A stretch of 64,000 nucleotides of DNA from Rhynchopus sp. YZ270_cl-10. Lineage: Eukaryota > Euglenozoa > Diplonemea > Diplonemida > Diplonemidae. The stretch lies in the NCBI GenBank assembly GCA_964035575.1, contig OZ037927.1, forward strand, positions 868,001-932,000, read 5' to 3'. Below, one piece after another: positions 42,169 through 50,175 of this stretch. The notes beneath the pieces were generated by a model that saw only the letters and a program-made list of their open reading frames with translations, was not told the origin of the DNA and ran no database searches. Position numbers and translations under genes: made by a program. The first letter of the stretch is position 1, and each line of letters opens with the position of its first letter.

Positions 42169-42467
42169 TTTTTATTTTAGACTATTCTAACAAAAGATGA
42201 CAACCTTGGTTATTTTTTCTTCACACAGAATCCATAAAAGGAGAGCAAAATAAAAGGGGGGGGAGCAAACTAAGAGAAGATCTCAGAACTCTCTCTATAG
42301 ACGCGACAAAAAAAAAAAGAAGCAAAAATAGCACCTATAAAAAAAAAAAAAAAAAAAAAAGATCATCAATTTAAAATTTCAAAAAAAAAAAGAAGGAAAA
42401 AAAATAACTTAAACACGACACAACACACACTTAGTATATACTGTGGTCCAATTATGTTTTTTTTTTT

Positions 42468-42511
42468 GAAAACTTGGTTGTATTAGTGTAGCCACCCGAG
42501 GATGAACTCAG
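42468..42511 (+). repeat. Dispersed family 1, copy 6
   Basis: GAAAACTTGGTTGTATTAGT, GTAGCCACCCGAGGATGAAC; the CACTA end is lost. Confidence 0.85.
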
Positions 42512-42519
42512 TGGTCGCG

Positions 42520-43060
42520 CTAATTATGGGAAAAAATGGGGAAAAAATGGATTTCGGGTACGGAAAAACGTTCCTTGAAAAGGTTAGCTGGGGAGGCCCG
42601 GAAACCCCGTTTTGTGGCATTTCCGGGCCAATCCCGGCTTGTGGTGGGGTATATACGGAAAAATGGACAAAATTTTAGTGACTTAAATTTTCGCAAAATA
42701 TGAACCCATACTCGTAAACAAGGGTCATTTTCAGGAAAATTCGGAAAATTCCGAGATTTGGAAGCAATTTTTCTCCTGAAAATCAGTGGGTTTTCAGCCC
42801 CAAAACATACCGCGATTGGAATTTCCGGAATCCGTCCGCGCTGTGGTGGGGTCACTTTGCCGAAATGGCCAATTTTTTGGTTTTGGTCAAAATCCATGTG
42901 GGTAAAGAGGGCCAATGTAAATCCCACAGCCAGATTTTCTCTCCCTGATCCTGAACGTCTTGCAACATGAAAATGCGCGAAAACACTGGCATTTGCATTT
43001 CCGGAATTCGTCCGTTCTGTGGTGGGGTCAATTTGCCGAAATGGACAAGTTCTTGGTTTT
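42520..43060. repeat. Mosaic repeat modules, reverse copies
   Basis: 42600-42740 is the reverse complement of 17224-17330. 42820-42900 and 42995-43080 are two related modules with TCCGTCC(G/T)(C/T), GTGGTGGGGTCA and GCCGAAATGGACAA. A GCGCCGCAGGCGCACGGTA palindrome follows at about 43130. Confidence 0.75.
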
Positions 43061-43613
43061 GGTCAAAACCCGTCAGTGTAAGGTAAAGGGGGTAAAGTGT
43101 TTGCCTGTAGAAACTGGAAGGGAACAGGCAGCGCCGCAGGCGCACGGTAACCAACTTTTTTTTTTTCCCCTTTTCTTTTTTCTCCTCTTTCTTTTGACTT
43201 TCCGAGCCAATTGCGTTCCACGGCGGGGTCACATGTACATGCAAGTCCACTATGTGGTGGTCTTACTCAACAATATTAGAACTTCTGGTTTCTTAATGAA
43301 ATCCCCGTACTGCAAAAAAAAAACGTTCCTACCAAAACCCCCAAAAATCCCGGGATGAGGGATGGACTTTAGCGCGAGCTCTGGATGAACTCCACTATTT
43401 TTTTTTTTTTTTTTTTCCCCAAAATTATTTCAAAATATAGTTTCTATTCTACTGAATAGAAGAGGTCTAACGGTTTCAAAAAAAAAAGGTGAATTTGACA
43501 ATGCAAACACCCTCAGGGGCGCAGGGCACTGACACTCCGCAGGTTATCACAAAAAAAGGACACCAAATTGCCCCAAAATCCGCCAAAACTATTTGGAGTA
43601 CAAAAAAAATTTT

Positions 43614-43648
43614 GTTTGATTATAGACTACTATCACTAGATAGCGCCT
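43614..43648 (+). repeat. Dispersed family 4, copy 7 (hairpin only)
   Basis: TTGATTATAGACTACTATCA then CTAGATAGCGCC; about 60 bp past the end of the kinase gene. Confidence 0.8.
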
Positions 43649-43704
43649 AATATTGTACTACCGAAAAGCCTCTCCTCCTCCCCCCCCTTTTTTCCCGTCC
43701 TCTT

Positions 43705-44796
43705 TCACCCCGCCATAACCGACTGAAGGTATTCCAACCGGCACAACAATACCCCTCTGTCCTTTGCCCCCACCTTCGCTGCCGACTGGAGGAGGCTGTC
43801 GGCATCTACCTCCGACGGGGTGCGGGAGCGGACTAAGGGTTCCTCCTCGCTGGCATCGTCAGCTCCCCCCCCTCTGAGCGACCCTCCTGAACCCGACCGC
43901 GAAGCAGACCTGCCTCCATCCGACCCTCCATCCGATACTTTCTCTGAGGAGGACGCAAGCCGTTGCAGTGCAGGAGTTAACCTCATGTACAAATCGATGT
44001 ACTGAACAACCAGGGCTTCGTCACTTACCCGAGAAAAGACCTGAGCACACCCGGTTTCGCCGAGAGATCTCATGGTATGCAGCTCTGACACAAACCCATC
44101 CATTCCCCAAGCCGCCTCCTCCTTCCTCCCACCCTGCGCACGGAATCCAAACACCCCTGCATTGTCTACCCTATATCCGCGCACCTCCCCGCTTTCTGTG
44201 GTGTGAACCACAATGTTGTCCCCACCCCGCCCTCCAATGACATCCCAATTCGCGAATAATGCGTCTAACAGAAAGGTATCACTCAGCGTTTCAAAGGCAG
44301 ATTCTACGAGGGTATCATGTTGTCCTTTTTGGTTTGATTGAAGGAGCTCTAAGAGGGTGGGTCCTTCGATAAAATCTTGGATGAGAACACCCAAGGTTGT
44401 GCCTGAAGGGGTTGTGTACGACTCAGAGGTGGTGGTGGGTACGTAGGCTCCGAGTTTACCGTAGAGCTCTGTCGCCGCAACTTCGGCATCACATTGTGCA
44501 GGGGAACGCCGCAGTTTCACCACCTTAACCACCCCATTAACAGAAACCTTCGCACTATCGGTCGTCCCTCCAGTGAGGTTCGCAATAAACGTCATCCCCT
44601 CCCTCCCACGCACCACCTCCTCCACAGTCACCCCTAAATCCACCTTCTCCTTCTTAGCCCCCGTCTTTCGGGACTGATGGCGTGGTGAAGAAGTCTTGTT
44701 TGGGCTGGTTGTTTGGGGAGGAGAAGAAGACCCATTTTGACGGAACAACCGGCTTTTGGTCTTTATCTTTCCAAGAAGGCCGCTCAAAACGGTCAT
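43705..44796 (-). CDS. Protein with a PI3K/HipA-like kinase fold
   Basis: 363 residues. A basic Ser/Pro-rich N-terminus (1-52) precedes a compact domain (55-275). Its end carries a pattern found in atypical kinases of the actin-fragmin kinase, HipA and PI3/4-kinase type: FANWDVIG (181-188), GDNIVVH (192-198) and a metal-binding-like YRVDNAGVFGFRAQG (208-222). The upstream VVKLRR (92-97), EVAATELY (105-112) and VLIQDFIEG (137-145) could be the ATP-site Lys, pairing Glu and hinge. The C-terminal 90 residues are Ser/Gly-rich with acidic patches. The substrate is unknown. The catalytic Asp expected in the usual HRD/NWDxxxxN position is partly conserved (NWD...DN), so activity is plausible. Single exon; no acceptor AG is obvious just upstream of this ATG. 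Confidence 0.6.
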   Translation of the reverse strand: MTVLSGLLGKIKTKSRLFRQNGSSSPPQTTSPNKTSSPRHQSRKTGAKKEKVDLGVTVEEVVRGREGMTFIANLTGGTTDSAKVSVNGVVKVVKLRRSPAQCDAEVAATELYGKLGAYVPTTTSESYTTPSGTTLGVLIQDFIEGPTLLELLQSNQKGQHDTLVESAFETLSDTFLLDALFANWDVIGGRGGDNIVVHTTESGEVRGYRVDNAGVFGFRAQGGRKEEAAWGMDGFVSELHTMRSLGETGCAQVFSRVSDEALVVQYIDLYMRLTPALQRLASSSEKVSDGGSDGGRSASRSGSGGSLRGGGADDASEEEPLVRSRTPSEVDADSLLQSAAKVGAKDRGVLLCRLEYLQSVMAG

Positions 44797-44953
44797 TTTG
44801 TGTGTAAAAAGGAAAAAAGGGGGGAGAGGAAGGGGGAAAAAGGGGAAGGTACGTAGGGTCCTAGATTTTTTTTGTGGACAAAAAAGAAACCCTGATAGGA
44901 AAAAGAAAAGGGGGGGGGTGTTTTGAGAGAGATTGCGTGGAAAAACAAAAATT

Positions 44954-45105
44954 GTTCGATTATAGACTACTACCGCCTGATTTTTTTTACCCCGCGTAGA
45001 GGTGCGGAAAGGCGCGTATCAGGTGGTACTATCGTGAGATAGTATCCACGATTTTTTCATCAGAGGGTCCTTAATGACGTCCTTGAAAAGAGAGCAAATA
45101 GAAGG
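44954..45105 (+). repeat. Dispersed family 4, copies 8 and 9 (GNRA hairpin)
   Basis: A fragment (GATTATAGACTACTA) is followed by a full copy whose hairpin is GTGGTACTATC-GTGA-GATAGTATCCAC. The GTGA loop and the A-T pair replacing the C/C position of copy 1 support a folded RNA. AGGGTCCTTAATGACG and GAGAGCAAATAGAAGG follow. Confidence 0.85.
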
Positions 45106-45729
45106 AGGTACAGGTACGCTTTGCAGTAGGTGTCAGAATCCTTTTTGTGACACGCGAAAAAAAAGGTCCTCACATAAGCTCGAATCTGAAGACAAATGAA
45201 GGGGTTTTTTTCGCGTCGGGAGTCATTACACTGACATTTCCCATGCGGGAATGGGAAGATCCAGCACTACCACCCTCCCCTTGTAGCCCCACCCTCCATC
45301 TCCCGCGGAAGCCCGGTGCCTGTACCCGACATCAGATGTACGAGCACCCCTGCCAGGCATCCGGATGAAAGCACAAAGTACCCTGTAGCCTACAACAGTA
45401 GACCCCCCTGCAGACGACAGAAGGTGTGAAAAGGAACCCTAGTAGCTTTGCCCGCACCGTAGAGTTAATGGGGGGCGGTGCACAACCCCCTCATCAACAA
45501 CGGCCCACCATCCGCTGAAGGTCCTCCCATTCGCTGTACCCAACGCTTGGTGCACGATTGTCGAGACAAGAGCAGGGGAACACACCATCTCTCTCTCTCT
45601 TGTCTTCCCGCTGAGACAGTGGGGCTTTACCCTCTCTTAAGGCACGCTCTTGACTGTGTGCCTTTGATTCGTGACCACATCAGTTTCGAGGTTTGCATTC
45701 TAATAACTGATGTAATGGACTAGGGGTGA

Positions 45730-45814
45730 CCACAGCTGTGCAACACGGCAAGTGCAACAGCAGGACCCCCTCCCAGTCCACCCCACCCAGAGCACCCACA
45801 GCTGCCTGTGGATA
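45730..45814. ncRNA. Array module C, copy 4 (compensatory stem change)
   Basis: The middle stem is CAC-GGCAA-GTG where other copies have GCGC-GGCAA-GCGC. The CCACAG/CTGTGG hairpin is unchanged. The first hairpin is replaced by unrelated sequence. Confidence 0.5.
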
Positions 45815-45900
45815 AGAGAAAAGACACGCAGGCAGGAAGTCGATGTAGGGAAGTACAACAACTTTGCTGTTGGGGTGTCGCGATGCAAAAGAAGAGGTTT

Positions 45901-45969
45901 TCAGCGGAAAGCTTTTAATTCATGAAATAATCAGGTGAAACACGGACGTAGCTTGTTTGTTGTCATCAT
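45901..45969 (-). ncRNA. U18-like box C/D snoRNA, copy 9
   Basis: First member of cluster B; boxes C, D' and D are intact. Confidence 0.85.
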
Positions 45970-46038
45970 GTCTCTCGTTTTTGCGGAAGCCTGCTGCACT
46001 TCTTAAACCCAAACCCAAACCCAAAGCAACCCAACCCT

Positions 46039-46135
46039 ATGCCAGAAGCCATCTCAACGGTGCTGCACATCAACACAAAAAGATGTGTTGACGAGACTTA
46101 CACACAGTCGGGTTCACAACGCGATGTGTGAAATG
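46039..46135. ncRNA. Array module B, copy 5
   Basis: Both hairpins are intact; GACGAGAC variant. Confidence 0.5.
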
Positions 46136-46216
46136 TCGTGGGCACAGGAAAGTCGATGTGGGGAAGCACAACAACTTTGCTGTTGGGGCGTCACAACGAT
46201 GCAAAAGAAGAGGTTT

Positions 46217-46285
46217 TCAGCGAAAAGCTTTTAATTCATGAAATAATCAGGTGAAACACGGACGTAGCTTGTTTGTTGTCATCAT
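46217..46285 (-). ncRNA. U18-like box C/D snoRNA, copy 10
   Basis: Boxes are intact. Confidence 0.85.
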
Positions 46286-46354
46286 GTCTCTCGTTTTTGC
46301 GGAAGCCTGCTGCACTTCTTAAACCCAAACCCAAACCCAAAGCAACCCAACCCT

Positions 46355-46453
46355 ATGCCAGAAGCCATCTCAACGGTGCTGCACATCAACACAAAAAAAG
46401 ATGTGTTGACGAGACTTACACACAGTCGGGTTCACAACGCGATGTGTGAAATG
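46355..46453. ncRNA. Array module B, copy 6
   Basis: Two extra A in the first loop, like copy 2. The sequence departs from the array at 46495. Confidence 0.5.
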
Positions 46454-46515
46454 GTGTGGACACAGGAAAGTCGATGTGGGGAAGCACAACAACTTTTGGT
46501 AGTCGCCATAAGCTC

Positions 46516-46850
46516 CTATACAAGTCCCCCCGCAAACAGCGCACACCCGTCGCGCGCGTTGCCCGCAATGGTCTCATTCGACCCGTTGAACACCAGCCCC
46601 TCACCCTCAACCACAACCGCCCCAACCAGCGACCCAAACCCCCCCTCCTCCACAGCAGCCGCCAGCGCCACAGACGTCCCCTCCAGCGACCCGGCCCCGC
46701 CACAGACCCATTCCACGCCAGCTCCGGCACGTCCCCCGCCTTCTCAGGGTTCACGAAGGCCGCCGACAGCACCACCGACACAGAGTCCATCATGAACCCG
46801 TGCACCGACAGCGACGACAGCGACCCGCGCACGTCCCACACGGCATGTGC
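46516..46850 (-). pseudogene. Coding-like gene fragment with one frame change
   Basis: A very GC-rich, GTG/GCG/CTG-biased stretch on the minus strand. The first part reads SLSVHGFMMDSVSVVLSAAF, then VNPEKAGDVPELAWNGS. About 60 bp later the coherent reading moves to another frame with SLEGTSVALAAAVEEGGFGS, then VFNGSNETIAGNARDGCALF, then stop. One base lacking in the GGGGCCGGG run near 46697 would explain the shift. No ATG with context and no family recognised. It interrupts the snoRNA array. Confidence 0.35.
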
Positions 46851-47990
46851 GCGATCTCGGGGCGGTGCTCATGTGCACCACAGCAGCTGAGATGATGAGA
46901 GGTCCTCACAGCGCTCTCTAACACCCTCGGAGAGAAAAATATAACCCCACCCCAACCTTCGGCAAGAAGAGCGCTGTGGTGCACAGCCACCCCTTCCTTC
47001 AACTCGCTGTGGGAAGCACATCAGCGGGCCAACCTCTGCAGCACATCACCCACGCCCTCCCTCTTCGCAGACGTGCCTAGCCAACAGCAGACACACATCG
47101 CACACATGGCACAACGACACACACAACCATTCCACGCCATTTACCTCAGAGCTGCTCAGGGCGGTACTAATAACTATGGCACATTCACAACCACCCTCTA
47201 GCCCCCACCCCCCTCCCACGTGCAGCCTCAGCGATACGCACAATGCGTGTCACGAGCTACACGCAGCTGCCAACCCGTCAACGACATGCCATCCCCCCTC
47301 TTCACCCCCTCAACGCTCCACGCCTTGCACAACCGGAAGAGAACAACACACCACCCACACGGCACCCCCTCATTATCCTCCAATCCCCACTCTGCAACAC
47401 ACTCCACATTACACAAAGCAGTCCTTTCGACACATCAGCATGGGTACGCAAAGGGCTCACATCTGTTCAACAAGAACAGCAGAGACCCTAAGCACACACC
47501 ACAACAAGGTTGTGCATGCACACTGCCGGCATGCGAGACTCTATACTCCCCCCCTACAGCCCCACTCAGCACACAGCCTTCCACACCCAACAGCACCCAT
47601 CTGGCACCTCATGCAACCGCTGTGTCATCAAGAGCAGCACACAGCCTCTCACTCACCCCCACCCCCACCCACCCCAGCCAACAACACACTCTCAGGAGGA
47701 AGGCAAAGCTTCGCATAGCAGTGCCCACCCCTTATGCCTCTGCGGCCTGAATCAACCAGATAAATCACTCCACCAGGAGCGGCCGTGCACCACCACACAA
47801 TGGAGTTGAAGGGAGTCGAGAAAAGAGCTCTCAATCTGTCAATTCGCGGCCGGCGGCGGCGGCGGTGGCAGTGAGCATTGCACAGCATCCTCCCTCCCCC
47901 TCCATTCGCAAAAGCAGAGCCATCTGCCTGCCGCAACGACGTTGTGCACAAATAAAATGCATGTAAACACTCCAAAAAAAAAGGAGGTGA

Positions 47991-48031
47991 TCTATAAGAT
48001 ATCCCTAAGCCTCCTGCGATTCGTCATCTTG
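47991..48031 (+). repeat. Dispersed family 3, copy 6
   Basis: ATAAGATATCCCTAAGCCTC with CTGCGATTCGTCATCTT; diverged loop and stem. Confidence 0.65.
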
Positions 48032-48283
48032 AATAAAAACACACCGCATCTAGGGCAGTAATGGCTGCAGACGGCTGCAAATAGGTGGCGGTTTGTGGGG
48101 AAATAGATGGCGTCTTCTGCATGCGTCTGCATCCAACACTGATCTAGGGGGGACGGAGCATCCAAGCCTGACGGCATTTTCCCCACCCCCTTCCCTCTCC
48201 CCCCTCCCCAACGATGGTTTGCCTCTTTACGCACAACGCATTCTCTAGAACGGTCCTCAAATCCATAACACACACCGCACAAA

Positions 48284-48374
48284 ATCGCCACAGCTGTGCA
48301 GAGCGCGGCAAGCGCAACAGCAGGACCCCCTCCCAGTCCACCCCACCCAGAGCACCCACAGCTGCCTGTGGATA
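48284..48374. ncRNA. Array module C, copy 5
   Basis: From CGCCACAGCTGTGCAGAGCG to CTGTGGATAAG; stems GCGC/GCGC and CCACAG/CTGTGG are intact. The first hairpin is absent. Confidence 0.5.
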
Positions 48375-48460
48375 AGACAAAAGACACGTAGGCAGGAAGT
48401 CGATGTAGGGAAGTACAACAACCTTGCTGTTGGGGTGTCGCGATGCAAAAGAAGAGGTTT

Positions 48461-48529
48461 TCAGCGGAAAGCTTTTAATTCATGACATATTCAGGTGAAA
48501 CACGGACGTAGCTTGTTTGTTGTCATCAT
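48461..48529 (-). ncRNA. U18-like box C/D snoRNA, copy 11
   Basis: Boxes are intact; GTCATGAATT variant as in copies 3 and 4. Confidence 0.85.
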
Positions 48530-48598
48530 GTCTCTCGTTTTTGCGGAAGCCTGCTGCACTTCTTAAACCCAAACCCAAACCCAAAGCAACCCAACCCT

Positions 48599-48695
48599 AT
48601 GCCAGAAGCCATCTCAACGGTGCTGCACATCAACACAAAAAGATGTGTTGACAAGACTTACACACAGTCGGGTTCACAACACGATGTGTGAAATG
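48599..48695. ncRNA. Array module B, copy 7
   Basis: First hairpin intact. The second has a change in its loop (ACACGATG), with the stem kept. Confidence 0.5.
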
Positions 48696-49156
48696 GTGTG
48701 GACAAAGGAAAGTCGATGTGGGGAAGCACAACAACTTTTTTTTTGGGGGCTATTTTTGCTCACAACAAGAAGGGGCTTATTTGTCTTCCCACCCCGACGG
48801 TTCACCCACCCCCCTCTGCACTCACAGCACCTACCCACTCTGCGTACAGCCACAACACCATTGCCGCAGGAAGCCCACCTCACTCCTCAACACCGCTGGA
48901 CACACTGCACACCTGCGCCACCACCTCCACCTCACGCGGCCTTCCCCTCCTCCCCCCCCACCTTTTCCATGTGCACTCTCCTCAATCCCACGCCATGCAG
49001 TGCCCTCCGAGTGTAAAGTCGTAACTATGTGCGTAATTAAGGGGAAAAGAGGAAAAAGGTGAACCTGTAAAGTTACCAATAACCTCCTACTACAGTTCGG
49101 TGGTCATATTCCGCATACTCAAGAATTACCTCCCCAAAAAAAAAAAAAAAAGGTTG

Positions 49157-49206
49157 ATATGAAATACAACAGCCCCTCTCGTGAAACAGTGTTACCTTTT
49201 GGTTAC
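49157..49206 (+). repeat. Dispersed family 5, copy 4
   Basis: TATGAAATACAACAGCCCCT, CTCGTGAAACAGTGTTACC, TTTTGGTTAC. Followed to about 49380 by sequence like 25320-25480. Confidence 0.8.
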
Positions 49207-49566
49207 AATGACCGGCTGTATCAGGGTGGACACCCCCCCCAACCATGCAGTCCTACAATCCATTTTCGTGGTTTTACATCTGATATGTGCTGCTCCCGCT
49301 TCCTCTCATCAGCCAGATGAATGGAGATCATGGCGAATACAGGGTAGCCTGTGTGATGTAGGGTCCGGTTGGAAAAAAGGGTTTTGGGTGGAATCTTTTA
49401 TTTTTGCTTTTGTTCGAAGTGTAAGCTGTGTAGCTTGACCCAATGAGTGTAAAAGGATGGGGGATGGGAGGAAAAGAAAAATATGGGGGCTAATGTGAGT
49501 GGGGAGAGGGCGACCACAAATACCAAAAAAAAAGAAAACGAGCTAGGAAAAAAAGAACTGTTTTTT

Positions 49567-49614
49567 GAAAACTTGGTTGTATTAGTGTAGCCACCCTAGA
49601 GTGTGCTCCACTCC
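49567..49614 (+). repeat. Dispersed family 1, copy 7
   Basis: GAAAACTTGGTTGTATTAGT, GTAGCCACCCTAGAGTGTGC, TCCACT; the GAGGATGAAC part has changed. Confidence 0.8.
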
Positions 49615-50175
49615 AGTTTTTTTTCTTTATTACATCCCTCTCGCCCTCTCCCATCACCTTCCCCTTGACCCCCCCGCCTCGGGTAATGTGTGTAACAAAC
49701 TGTAAAACTGTGGACACTCCTCCTCCTTTGCGTTGTTTTATATTTTTCTTTTTTTTTTGTTTCCTTCTTTTTTTTTTAAAAATCTTGTTGATTTTTTTTA
49801 GTATCACCACCACTAAGCAAGGATCGTCTTTTTTTCTCTATTCAGAAAAAGTACCCCCCTTTTAAAAAAAAAAAAGGGGGTCGCCATTCACTACCCAACC
49901 AACTACTATTCCACGAAAAAGAGCATCTCGTCAACTTGACTAAACAGGGGAAGGGATGGAGTCCTGGGGGGGGGACAACAAGCGTAGACTCTAGCCAGCT
50001 TCGCAAAAACACCGTGAGAACACGGGGCAAACTGTACTACACGCACAAAAAAAGATATGATTGCATACACACACATGAGAAAAAGGTTGCAGAATGATTA
50101 CTGATCCTATGTTGCTCACCTAAAGGGGTTGTGACAAAGAAGGGAACAAAGCCATCATAGGGTCCAAAACCCCAC

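Larger units (their letters stand above)
27241..43704. other. Region between the 372-bp units and the kinase gene
   Basis: 27.26-27.75 kb: spacer. 27.76-31.5 kb: snoRNA cluster A with unique C/A-rich inserts (29.15-29.9, 30.46-31.09 kb) in which I see no firm gene. 31.8-32.3 kb: a duplicated 170-bp segment. 32.4-34.2 kb: A/T- and G-tract spacer with miniature elements. 34.3-36.6 kb: repeats and foldback element 2. 36.6-42.5 kb: homopolymeric spacer with dispersed families, one ~0.8-kb inverted-repeat element and a 24-G run (41716-41739). 42.5-43.1 kb: mosaic repeat modules. Confidence 0.6.
44797..50175. other. Region between the kinase and CFAP91 genes
   Basis: 44.8-45.1 kb: family 4. 45.1-45.7 kb: unique sequence with a perfect 9-bp hairpin ACATCAGTT/AACTGATGT (45678-45714). 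45.73-48.7 kb: snoRNA cluster B, with a C/A-rich insert (46.5-48.0 kb) holding one coding-like fragment. 48.7-50.17 kb: spacer with dispersed families; 49082-49150 matches 61197-61262. Confidence 0.6.

Noticed and set aside
47176-47975. Overlapping Pro/Thr/His-rich frames on both strands in the cluster B insert
   Set aside because: They follow from the C/A-rich composition; no frame shows coherent codon use.
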